A stretch of 64,000 nucleotides of DNA from Polyodon spathula (taxonomy: Eukaryota; Chordata; Actinopteri; Acipenseriformes; Polyodontidae). Shown here in pieces: positions 12,817 through 21,091 of the stretch. The stretch spans positions 20,894,412 to 20,958,411 of the forward strand of contig NC_054538.1 of the NCBI RefSeq assembly GCF_017654505.1, read 5' to 3'. Under the pieces are notes generated by a model that saw nothing but the letters and a program-made list of their open reading frames with translations, was not told where the DNA came from and did not search any database. The position numbers were made by a program, and so were the translations under genes. The stretch's first letter is position 1; every line of letters begins with the position of its first letter.

Positions 12817-13408
12817 TGTGATGAGTCAAAGGGGTTTCGGTCTGCAATTCAGCCTCCCAACAGTAGAAGGCATCAAACCAACTCGGGACTTCCCTTACCA
12901 AGGTCTTGTGACCATGACAAAAGTCATCTTTTTGAGGGGTGGCACCTTGGTGAGGGGCGGAAGTACGAGTATGTAAATTCCAGCCACTGGAGTCAAGTGA
13001 AATTAAGGATACCGTCAGTTTGGGATTGGTGATCCACTGACTACCGGGGCGGGGTTTGCATACTAAAGGGAAGGTGCTACTGTGTTCGGGGTTGGTCCTA
13101 AGGAATAGAGGCAGGGGAAAAAAGGCTGGAGGGAAGTACGTGGGAGTTTGGACTGTGTCACGAACGGAGGCCTTACTAACTTGGCTCTTTTATGTTTTTA
13201 CTCCTTTTTGTTTTATTTTTGGATGTAAGCAGAGCGCGAAGAGGACTAAGAGGCTTCCGTTCCTTTATTTTTGATTACTCCAGCACTCCCTCCCTCACAT
13301 CCTTCTTTATTATTTTTCTTTTTTTTTCCCGTGTAATATTAAATAAAATTTTAATTTTTACACGTAAATCACTGTCTGGAAAATCCATTTTTACTCACAC
13401 GCCTCACA
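12817..13408 (+). repeat. 5' LTR of the Gmr1-type element
   Basis: A 592-bp repeat with TGTGA/TCACA inverted termini. It differs from the 3' LTR by one substitution (T versus C near 12,940) and a 10-bp longer T-rich tract near 13,315-13,330. An AATAAA signal lies near 13,343-13,348, followed by a T-rich stretch. Small frames inside the LTR are not treated as genes. Confidence 0.95.
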
Positions 13409-13410
13409 CG

Positions 13411-13428
13411 TGGTGTCAGAAGTGGGAT
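13411..13428 (+). other. Primer binding site, tRNA-Leu type
   Basis: TGGTGTCAGAAGTGGGAT starts two bases after the 5' LTR. It is complementary to the 3' end (including CCA) of a eukaryotic tRNA-Leu as I remember it (…TCCCACTTCTGACACCA), so this tRNA is the likely minus-strand primer. Confidence 0.8.
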
Positions 13429-14775
13429 ATGGATCCAGCTACAGTTTTGGCGATGTTTAGGGAGCAGGAGGAGAAGCGAGAGGAGAGGGAAGCACGGCAC
13501 CAGGAACAGCTCGCCCAGTTCTTTGGTCAGCTGGTAGAGAAAATCTCGACACCAGCGGCGGAAACAGCGGTTGCCCGGATGTTTTCTTCACAACCAAAGC
13601 TACAGAAGATGACTCCGGAAGATGATCCCGAGGCGTTCTTGGTCACCTTTGAGAGAGTGGCAGAAGCAGCAGGGTGGCCCAAGGAACACTGGGCCATGAA
13701 ATTGGCACCCTGTTTGACAGGACAAGCGCAAGCAGCGTATAGAGCCTTGATGGCCTCGGAGGCCGCGGATTATATAAAAGTAAAAGAAGCCATTCTCTCA
13801 CGCCTCGGGATCACGGAAGAAACATACCGGCGCCGTTTCCGGGAATACCAGCTGTCCAAGGGGGTGCGGCCCCGGGTTGCGGGACAGTATCTCCTGGATC
13901 AGTGCACCCGGTGGCTGCAACCGGAAGAAAACACACCCCAAGAACTGGTGCAGAAGATCGCTATAGAGCAGTTCGCCTCCATACTACCGCCAGGAAATCG
14001 GGAGTGGGTTAAAAGGAATCAACCTACCACTCTCGAGAAGGCCATCATCCTGGCGGAGGCTTATGAGGATGCGAATGAAGGCGCCGCCTCTGACCCCACT
14101 CCTGCGCCTAAACTAACCAGGACCAACCCATCAGTGAAGCCCAGAGGAGGTAACCAGACCTTCAGATCATGGAGGTCGAGGTTAGCCCCATCTTGGGCGA
14201 GGGGTTTTTTCTCTAACCTGTCAGTCACCGACTCACAGGACAAGCAAACCCCGTTGGTGCCTTCTACCCCAGTTTGTTACCGATGCAATGAGCCCGGACA
14301 TATAGTCAGGGATTGTCCGATGATGGAGGTAGACCTGGCAAGAAGATCCTGGTTGGCAGTAACAGGTAAGAACACTGGGGAATGTTGGGAGGGCCCTTAT
14401 CAATTAAGAGTACAGGTCGGGGATAAGAGTACTAATGCATTTGCAGACTCTGGGTGTGCACAAACATTGATTCGACAAGCTCTTTTGGAGGGGGTAACCT
14501 GGGAGCCACAGGGTAAAGTGGCTATCTCATGTATCCATGGAGAAACTCGGGTTTATACCACCACTAAAGTTAGACTTACTGTTGATGGTTACTCAGCTTA
14601 CGTTAAAGTGGCTGTAGCGCAATGTTTACCATACCCTGTTCTCCTGGGAAGAGACTGGCTGTTTTTTTATCGTATTTTAGGTCGGGAAATGGTCTTAGTT
14701 TCTACCAGGGGACAATCTAAGCAACAGGAGAAAACAATTGGCGAGATTTTCCCCGTTACAATCCGACCTGTTTAA
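13429..14775 (+). CDS. Gag-protease of the Gmr1-type element
   Basis: ATG at 13,429 follows the primer site and gives 448 residues. Residues 1-40 form a charged Glu/Arg-rich helix. About 60-170 is a capsid-like domain (DDPEAFLVTFERVAEAAGWP...) resembling SCAN domains, which are thought to derive from Gmr1-like capsids. A CCHC zinc knuckle (CYRCNEPGHIVRDC) is at 283-296. A retropepsin-like active site (FADSGCAQTLI) has its Asp at residue 340. The frame is open throughout. The next pol frame overlaps by about 38 nt in another phase, so pol would need frameshifting. Gag packages RNA, and the protease would process the polyprotein. Confidence 0.9.
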   Translation: MDPATVLAMFREQEEKREEREARHQEQLAQFFGQLVEKISTPAAETAVARMFSSQPKLQKMTPEDDPEAFLVTFERVAEAAGWPKEHWAMKLAPCLTGQAQAAYRALMASEAADYIKVKEAILSRLGITEETYRRRFREYQLSKGVRPRVAGQYLLDQCTRWLQPEENTPQELVQKIAIEQFASILPPGNREWVKRNQPTTLEKAIILAEAYEDANEGAASDPTPAPKLTRTNPSVKPRGGNQTFRSWRSRLAPSWARGFFSNLSVTDSQDKQTPLVPSTPVCYRCNEPGHIVRDCPMMEVDLARRSWLAVTGKNTGECWEGPYQLRVQVGDKSTNAFADSGCAQTLIRQALLEGVTWEPQGKVAISCIHGETRVYTTTKVRLTVDGYSAYVKVAVAQCLPYPVLLGRDWLFFYRILGREMVLVSTRGQSKQQEKTIGEIFPVTIRPV

Positions 14776-15691
14776 CCCTAAAATCCGCCTGAGAAAAACA
14801 AAGAGCGAGCGCAGGGTGGAAAAATATGAGGGAACTCTGAGACGACAAGGGGAGGGGTCTGACTCAAAGGTAAACCAATCTTGTAAACGGCAGGGTAAAG
14901 GAGTAGGTGTTCAGTGTGACCGGGGCTGCGTGGCTGCGACTGATGTGGAAGGTCACATAATAAAAGACACTCCTCTCAGCGTACCTAATCATTGGGACCG
15001 AGATATTGACCTGGGCTATGAACAACAAAATGATCCCACATTACAGTATGCTTGGAAACAGGTTAGATATGTTGAGGGGAAGGATATGCAGGAAGGACAA
15101 CCAGTGGTATTTCCGCATTTTTCTGTATCTGGGCACTTATTATATAGAATAACCCGGGCTCCCGGGACGGGACAGCTCGTAAAACAGTTATTGGTTCCTA
15201 GGCCTTTTCAGTCAGAAGTCATGAGATTGGCGCATGACATTCCATTTTCAGGTCATTTGGGAACTGAAAAGACTCAGGAACGAATTCTGGCCCGGTTTTT
15301 TTGGCCTGGGGTTTATGGTCTTGTGCGGAAGTATGTATCTGAGTGTCCGGAATGTCAATTAGCTGCCCCTAAGTTAGTTCGCCCCGCACCTCTGGTCTCA
15401 CTGCCAATTATTGGAGTACCATTTGAGAGGATTGGTGTAGATTTAGTAGGCCCTCTGGAGGGAGCAGAGTCAGGATATCGGTATATTTTGGTAGTAGTGG
15501 ACTACGCAACACGATATCCAGAAGCTGTTCCCTTACGCTCTATGAGTGCAGAAGTAGTAGCAAATGAATTGGTTAAAATATTTTCTAGGGTGGGAATCCC
15601 GAAAGAAATTCTCACTGATCAGGGCACTAATTTTATGTCAGACTGTATTCAGCAACTATCAGCAACTATACTAATTATTATGTTCAATTAG
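14738..15691 (+). CDS. Integrase N-terminal half of pol, truncated by a stop
   Basis: This frame overlaps the end of gag-protease. It contains the zinc-binding HHCC region (LAHDIPFSGHLG ... SECPECQ). The DDE core follows with its first Asp in RIGVDLVGPL and second in LTDQGTNF. It stops at TAG 15,689-15,691 inside a diverged local duplication. The same phase reopens downstream, where the catalytic Glu (VERFNQTLK) is found, so the full enzyme is split. The true N-terminus is uncertain, as it may come from frameshifting. Confidence 0.88.
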   Translation: MARFSPLQSDLFNPKIRLRKTKSERRVEKYEGTLRRQGEGSDSKVNQSCKRQGKGVGVQCDRGCVAATDVEGHIIKDTPLSVPNHWDRDIDLGYEQQNDPTLQYAWKQVRYVEGKDMQEGQPVVFPHFSVSGHLLYRITRAPGTGQLVKQLLVPRPFQSEVMRLAHDIPFSGHLGTEKTQERILARFFWPGVYGLVRKYVSECPECQLAAPKLVRPAPLVSLPIIGVPFERIGVDLVGPLEGAESGYRYILVVVDYATRYPEAVPLRSMSAEVVANELVKIFSRVGIPKEILTDQGTNFMSDCIQQLSATILIIMFN

Positions 15692-15801
15692 AACCTCAGT
15701 TTTTCAACCACAAAGCGGATGTACCTCTGTATTCAGCAATTATATAAATTATTGAAAATCCGTTCAATTAGAACCTCAGTTTTTCATCCTCAAACGGATG
15801 G
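15644..15801 (+). repeat. Imperfect 84-bp tandem duplication in integrase
   Basis: TGTATTCAGCAA at 15,644 recurs as TGTATTCAGCAA at 15,728. Both copies continue to TTCAATTAGAACCTCAGTTT, then AAGCGGATG or AAACGGATG. The 84-nt offset preserves phase, but the upstream copy has local rearrangement that puts TAG (AAT TAG) in frame. The downstream copy reads through correctly. Confidence 0.85.
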
Positions 15802-18088
15802 GCTTGTTGAACGATTTAATCAGACTTTAAAAAGTATGTTGCACCGCTTTGTAGATCAGGAGAAACGTAATTGGGCTAAACTGCTTCCCTACTTGCTCTT
15901 TGCAGTTCGTGAGGTACCACAATCCTCAACAGGGTTCTCTCCGTTTGAGCTCTTGTACGGTCGGCAGCCGCGGGGTATCTTGGATCTCATAAGAGAAGGC
16001 TGGGAAGAACAGTCAAAAGACTCTAAAAATATAGTGAAATATGTATTACAGCTACGCGATCGCTTAGAATTAGTCGGTCGATTGGCACATGACAATCTCA
16101 AAGTGGCACAGCAGAAGCAGCAGCAAAGCTACAATAAAAATGCAAGAATTAGGAACTTTCGACCTGGAGACAAAGTATTGTTGTTGCTTCCCTCATCAGA
16201 ATCTAAGTTGTTTGCTAAATGGCAGGGTCCCTTTGAGGTCATTCGAGCAATTGGAAAAGTTAATTATGAGATCCGACAGCCTGGGCGTCGGAAGGAAAAT
16301 CAAATTTATCATGTTAATCTCCTCAAACCGTGGAAAGAACGGGAGGTCCATTTTATATCTCCCGAACAGGAGGGAGAGGACTATGGACCCTCAATTGAGC
16401 CAGTATCAGCAGCTGGGGTTCCGATGGGGGAACAATTAACTCCTGATCAACGCAAAGAGGTAAGCAATTTAATCAAAATGTTTGGTGATGTGTTTTCTAA
16501 CGTGCCCGGAAGAACGCATTTGATCGAACATGCTATTATCACTCTGCCAGGTCTAAGAGTTAGACAGAGACCGTATCGCATTCCAGAGAGTCGGAGAGAT
16601 TCTGTCCGGAGGGAGGTGGAGTGTATGTTGAAACTTGGGATAATTGAACCTTCCCGAAGTGAGTGGTGTAACCCAATTGTACCAATAGACAAACCAGATG
16701 GGTCACTACGGTTATGTATAGACTTTAGGAGGGTGAATGCTATCTCTAAGTTTGATGCATATCCCATGCCTCGGGTAGATGAACTCTTAGACAGGCTGGG
16801 GCGAGCTCGGTTTATTTCAACTTTGGATCTGACGAAAGGATACTGGCAAATTCCATTAGCAAAAGCCTCTCGTGAGAAAACGGCATTCTCAACCCCAGAT
16901 GGTCTTTTTCAATTTTGTACTATGTCGTTCGGACTTCATGGAGCTCCCACAACTTTCCAGAGACTGATGGACAGGGTATTACAACCTCATCGAGAGTATG
17001 CAGCTGCATATATCGATGACGTAGTCATATACAGTTCTTCCTGGAAAGAACATTTGAGTAGATTAAAAGCCGTCCTACAGTCTCTGAGGAAGGCGGGGCT
17101 CACAGCGAACATGGCAAAGTGCGCTATTGGAAAAGAAGAAACAAAATATTTAGGTTTCATAATGGGTAAGGGTAGAGTGAAACCGTTGGTTTCAAAAGTC
17201 CAGGCTTTGTTGGATTCACCGGTACCTAACACGAAAACCCAGGTGAGATCACTGTTAGGGTTGGCTGGTTATTACCGCCGCTTTATTCCACACTTTTCCA
17301 CTATAGCCGCCCCTTTCACTGATCTCACTAAAAAGAACACTCCAAATAAAATTAAGTGGAGTGCAGAGTGTCAGACAGCCTTTGAATCTATTAAAACTAA
17401 TTTGAGTCAGGCCCCAGCATTAGTAAGCCCGGATTTCAGCCGAGAGTTCATCCTTCAGACAGATGCATCACAGACTGGTCTGGGGGCGGTTCTGTCCCAG
17501 GAAAAAAATGGTATAGAACACCCAATACTATATATTAGTCGGAAGTTACTGCCGAGAGAACAAAGGTACTCTGTGGTAGAGAAAGAATGCCTGGCAGTAA
17601 AATGGGCGGTGGAGTCCTTAAAATACTATCTTCTGGGACGACCCTTTGTACTCATCACAGATCATGCCCCTTTAAAGTGGTTAGACACAATGAAGGATTC
17701 AAACGCTAGGATTACGCAGTGGTACCTGGCGCTCCAACCCTTCGCCTTTCAAATAAGGTATCGTGCGGGTAAGTTACATCAAAATGCTGATTTTTTTTCC
17801 CGGGAGGGAGGGGAAAAGGAGGGGTTAGAGGTTTCCGAGTGTTCCTTCGGCTCCACTCTGAGGGGTGGGATATGTGATGAGTCAAAGGGGTTTCGGTCTG
17901 CAATTCAGCCTCCCAACAGTAGAAGGCATCAAACCAACTCGGGACTTCCCTTACCAAGGTCTTGTGACCATGACAAAAGTCATCTTTTTGAGGGGCGGCA
18001 CCTTGGTGAGGGGCGGAAGTACGAGTATGTAAATTCCAGCCACTGGAGTCAAGTGAAATTAAGGATACCGTCAGTTTGGGATTGGTGA
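15719..18088 (+). CDS. Pol: integrase C-terminal half, reverse transcriptase, RNase H
   Basis: The open frame runs 789 residues. In order: the end of the integrase core (HPQTDGLVERFNQTLK, with the catalytic Glu), a GPY/F-like integrase tail (FRPGDKVLLLLP ... KWQGPFEVI), then reverse transcriptase (LCIDFRRVNAISKFDAYPMP, STLDLTKGYWQIPL, YIDD at 17,009-17,020). A TLTK-type linker leads to RNase H (ILQTDASQTGLGAVLSQ ... TDHAPLKWLD). The methionine at 15,719 is not a natural start; the segment belongs to the pol frame broken at 15,689. The last 72 codons lie inside the 3' LTR. Confidence 0.92.
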   Translation: MYLCIQQLYKLLKIRSIRTSVFHPQTDGLVERFNQTLKSMLHRFVDQEKRNWAKLLPYLLFAVREVPQSSTGFSPFELLYGRQPRGILDLIREGWEEQSKDSKNIVKYVLQLRDRLELVGRLAHDNLKVAQQKQQQSYNKNARIRNFRPGDKVLLLLPSSESKLFAKWQGPFEVIRAIGKVNYEIRQPGRRKENQIYHVNLLKPWKEREVHFISPEQEGEDYGPSIEPVSAAGVPMGEQLTPDQRKEVSNLIKMFGDVFSNVPGRTHLIEHAIITLPGLRVRQRPYRIPESRRDSVRREVECMLKLGIIEPSRSEWCNPIVPIDKPDGSLRLCIDFRRVNAISKFDAYPMPRVDELLDRLGRARFISTLDLTKGYWQIPLAKASREKTAFSTPDGLFQFCTMSFGLHGAPTTFQRLMDRVLQPHREYAAAYIDDVVIYSSSWKEHLSRLKAVLQSLRKAGLTANMAKCAIGKEETKYLGFIMGKGRVKPLVSKVQALLDSPVPNTKTQVRSLLGLAGYYRRFIPHFSTIAAPFTDLTKKNTPNKIKWSAECQTAFESIKTNLSQAPALVSPDFSREFILQTDASQTGLGAVLSQEKNGIEHPILYISRKLLPREQRYSVVEKECLAVKWAVESLKYYLLGRPFVLITDHAPLKWLDTMKDSNARITQWYLALQPFAFQIRYRAGKLHQNADFFSREGGEKEGLEVSECSFGSTLRGGICDESKGFRSAIQPPNSRRHQTNSGLPLPRSCDHDKSHLFEGRHLGEGRKYEYVNSSHWSQVKLRIPSVWDW
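17860..17872 (+). other. Polypurine tract
   Basis: GAGGGGTGGGATA lies immediately before the 3' LTR, where plus-strand DNA priming is expected. Confidence 0.75.
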
Positions 18089-18454
18089 TCCACTGACTAC
18101 CGGGGCGGGGTTTGCATACTAAAGGGAAGGTGCTACTGTGTTCGGGGTTGGTCCTAAGGAATAGAGGCAGGGGAAAAAAGGCTGGAGGGAAGTACGTGGG
18201 AGTTTGGACTGTGTCACGAACGGAGGCCTTACTAACTTGGCTCTTTTATGTTTTTACTCCTTTTTGTTTTATTTTTGGATGTAAGCAGAGCGCGAAGAGG
18301 ACTAAGAGGCTTCCGTTCCTTTATTTTTGATTACTCCAGCACTCCCTCCCTCACATCCTTCTTTATTATTTTTTCCGTGTAATATTAAATAAAATTTTAA
18401 TTTTTACACGTAAATCACTGTCTGGAAAATCCATTTTTACTCACACGCCTCACA
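17873..18454 (+). repeat. 3' LTR of the Gmr1-type element
   Basis: A 582-bp repeat nearly identical to the 5' LTR. It carries one substitution and a 10-bp shorter T-rich tract near 18,370. It ends CCTCACA and is followed by the TGGTG target duplication. Confidence 0.95.
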
Positions 18455-18459
18455 TGGTG

Positions 18460-19010
18460 GTAAAAGGAAAATTTAAGAACTTTTAAACATCAAAACTGTA
18501 CTTAGTTATGATGTTGACAGGTGTTATGTCATGTAAGGGGGATTTTCAAAAGAAAACGTTTCATGGTAAGCTTGTCTTTATGTCTATTTCTACTAACATT
18601 ATTTATACTGTGTACTGTTTTGCATTTTAACTTCATTAATCTGAAATACACTGGAAGATAATACAACTTTTGATGCACTATGTAAAAACACAGCTGTTAT
18701 GGTTGAAAACGCAGATTTTGAGATGGTAGGCTAGCTTGACATCTCCATCTCGTTAAATGGTCATGCAAATTAGTTGTGTTACTTGAGTATCCCAAACATT
18801 GCTTTATTTACTTTTCTTTCTTGCTGTCTTACCTTAGAAAATAATTGTCAAACATCGAAAGGCATTGTAGCTTGGTCAATACAGTGTCTATAATTCTAGC
18901 ACAACGCTCTAACTTGCTCTGTTACTTTGAAGACTCCTGCACAGATCCAATTCCATTAGTAAACACTCACAGGGTCCAGGGCAGGGGGGGAGAAGGGGAG
19001 CTCAAATCGC
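18460..19010 (-). other. TMEM63B intron 1, no recognised gene
   Basis: AT-rich intronic sequence after the LTR element. No clear continuation of the hAT remnant and no coding motif. Confidence 0.5.
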
Positions 19011-19027
19011 ATGCAGATTCAGCTAGT

Positions 19028-19420
19028 CAGACCTGAGGGGAGCAGAGAAGTCCGACCCATCCCGGATCCAGTGGGATGGCGAACGGGAGGACCTCTTCGG
19101 ACTGGGGTTGGTGCCTTGTCTGCGGGAAGTTCAGGCACAAAGTTGGGTGCTGCCCCTTGCAGGAGGCAGAGGAGGTGTCTGCCTGCCCAAAAATTAAAGC
19201 GGAGGAAGGGCAGCCGATCCCGAAAGCAAGCAAGGGGGCCGGTGCCGTCTCAAGCGTCAGATGGAGGAGCTGCCTGTCCAAGTGTCAGCAGAGGGAGGAG
19301 CTGCCCGCCCGAGTGTCAGGAGAGGGAGGAGCTGCCGCCGCTGGAATACCCAGCACCCCTGCCAGCTACACAGACGGCTGGGAAGACTACCAGAGTGTTT
19401 GGGACATCCCGTAGGGCAAC
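19028..19420 (+). pseudogene. Retroelement fragment with Gag-like zinc knuckle
   Basis: A GC-rich island in AT-rich DNA. The frame 19,076-19,414 (112 residues) contains CLVCGKFRHKVGCC, which matches CX2CX4HX4C. A low-complexity Glu/Lys/Ala region follows with tandem copies of a roughly 30-bp unit (GGAGGAGCTGCC...AGTGTCAG, three copies, 19,261-19,340). The composition suggests the tail of a retroelement Gag or ORF1. No pol or flanking repeat was seen. Confidence 0.45.
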
Positions 19421-19627
19421 AGTTTGTGCACAGTTTGCGGTTAGACTGTTTTCGTAAATAACGCTGTAGTTATTTTATTAATTCTTATTTCAACCGAACT
19501 ATACAAGTTGTACCGAGTTTGTACAGTACCGTATACTGTAATTGATTCATTCACTGCAGCTCTTTCAACTGTTTTCATAACCGTTCTAACTACAAAATAA
19601 ACTTAAGTAAATACTGTAATATGTCTG

Positions 19628-19705
19628 AGTTCTGTTAACTCGACACCTTGGATAAGTCAACACTAAATGGCATCCCGTGGGACGTCAAGTTAACAGAGTT
19701 TGACT
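19628..19705. repeat. Short palindromic element
   Basis: GAGTTCTGTTAACTCGAC at the left pairs with GTCAAGTTAACAGAGTTTGAC at the right across about 40 bp. It resembles termini of pogo/Tigger-like MITEs, but the assignment is uncertain. Confidence 0.5.
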
Positions 19706-20744
19706 ACGTATGCATGTATGTGTATGATTATTAATGCATTTCGCACGTAAATAGATCTTTTAGCAACCGACAGAATATAGCGAAAAAGAATCCATGTTTC
19801 AGTGTTGACACTTTAAATAAGTTATATTTACATATCATCATTTTACTATTTAAAAAAAAACACTGCGTCTGAGTAATGAGTACCTTTGTGCCATGTCTGC
19901 AAAATAATGCATTTACCATAGATACTATGTTAAACATAGATTTAAATTTATAAAATATGCAAACAATTGTGTTATTAGTGCATTCTCGCTTTCTCTTTTT
20001 TTAAGGAAGAGGCGAAAAAAGCTAGCCTAGGGTTTAACATGTTGTGTGATTTTAATTGAATTCATGTCCTATGTATCATTCAGAAACCTGGTGAAGAAAA
20101 ATATTTTGTGTTCCATTTTATAGGGCATTTTATCTGGACAAGTGCTCTCAGATACAAAACTACAACTCAAGGGGGATGACAGACTACAGTACATTCAACA
20201 TCAAGGACAACTGCAAAAGCAGCATATATATTTTGATGTCCTATTTAATTGCGTTCTTAAGAAAAATGTAGACAGATTACTTGAAAAAACAAATAGCAAT
20301 TGGTACTGTGTAACTATAACACTATGTAACACAATTTTTGTTCCTGGGTAGTAAGTGTTATTTTCCTAACATGGCTATTATTCCCCACAAACTTTGCTTT
20401 TGTGATCAGGACAGTGATATTTCAAAATATCACTATTTCCAATGAGAAAATGGGCAAATGTGTGTCTTTTCATTCACATAAAGTCAGAAAAAAACAACAT
20501 ATGAATCCAAATTAACATATATTTATACTAAAGTAATACAAAGATGACTATAAAAGATTTCGAAGTGAGTATTTTTTCGAGATTTACAATTATACTGTTT
20601 TTTTTACACAGTGTAATAGCTACTCAAAAAGGAAGCCGCAGAATTTGCTTCGAAGAAGTATAATTTTATTTATATAAACAATTTAGTTTCTGGTGTATAC
20701 ATTGTATATTTCTAACTTTTTTCATCTGACACGTTTGTTTGTTG
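19706..20744 (-). other. TMEM63B intron 1, no recognised gene
   Basis: AT-rich sequence with no supported coding, RNA or repeat call. Confidence 0.5.
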
Positions 20745-20830
20745 TTTTTGTCCTGTAAAGTGCTTCGAGACACACCTGCATGAAGGGTGCTATACAAAAA
20801 AAACTTTGTTTTATTTTTATTTTATTTGAT
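20745..20830 (+). mobile_element. LINE/SINE 3'-tail fragment
   Basis: GTAAAGTGCTTCGAGACA, then GAAGGGTGCTATACAAA and a T/A-rich end. This is the 3' tail shape shared by L2-like LINEs and their SINE partners. The upstream body is not recognisable. Confidence 0.55.
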
Positions 20831-21045
20831 TTAAAAACGGGATATCTTTAGCAAATCATATTTTTAAAACCTTCTTCCGGTACGGCCCTGATGCAGCTCA
20901 GTTATACAGTGGAAGAGAGGCATAATTTGATCAATAAAAGCATGACAATATTTAGCTGTCTAAAAGCATTTTTTTCACCACAGATCAAGGTTACAGTTAA
21001 AAGATTTGTTTCTCAATTCCACTGGCTACCACCCAGGTTATACTG

Positions 21046-21047
<2 letters not shown>

Positions 21048-21091
<44 letters not shown>
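21048..21091 (+). repeat. Poly-G tract, 44 bp
   Basis: Uninterrupted G44 in the TMEM63B intron. It could form G-quadruplexes. Its exact length may be unreliable because such runs are hard to sequence. Confidence 0.9.

Larger units (their letters stand above)
12817..18454 (+). mobile_element. Gmr1-type Ty3/gypsy LTR retrotransposon, nearly intact
   Basis: A complete provirus-like insertion: 5' LTR 12,817-13,408, a tRNA-Leu-type primer site, gag-protease, integrase, reverse transcriptase, RNase H, a polypurine tract and 3' LTR 17,873-18,454. Both LTRs begin TGTGA and end TCACA. The 5-bp TGGTG at 12,812-12,816 and 18,455-18,459 is the target-site duplication. Integrase precedes reverse transcriptase, the reverse of ordinary Ty3/gypsy order and typical of Gmr1 elements. 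The insertion is sense on the plus strand, so antisense to TMEM63B, inside its first intron. Pol is interrupted in the integrase by an imperfect 84-bp duplication that brings a stop. Confidence 0.95.

Noticed and set aside
12784..13032. 82-residue frames crossing the 5' LTR boundary
   Set aside because: They join hAT remnant sequence to the LTR across the insertion point, so they are chimeric artefacts.
13056..13274. 72-residue open frame, repeated identically at 18,112-18,330
   Set aside because: It lies entirely in the LTR and is present twice because the LTR is. It has no domain and reads through promoter and poly-A sequence.
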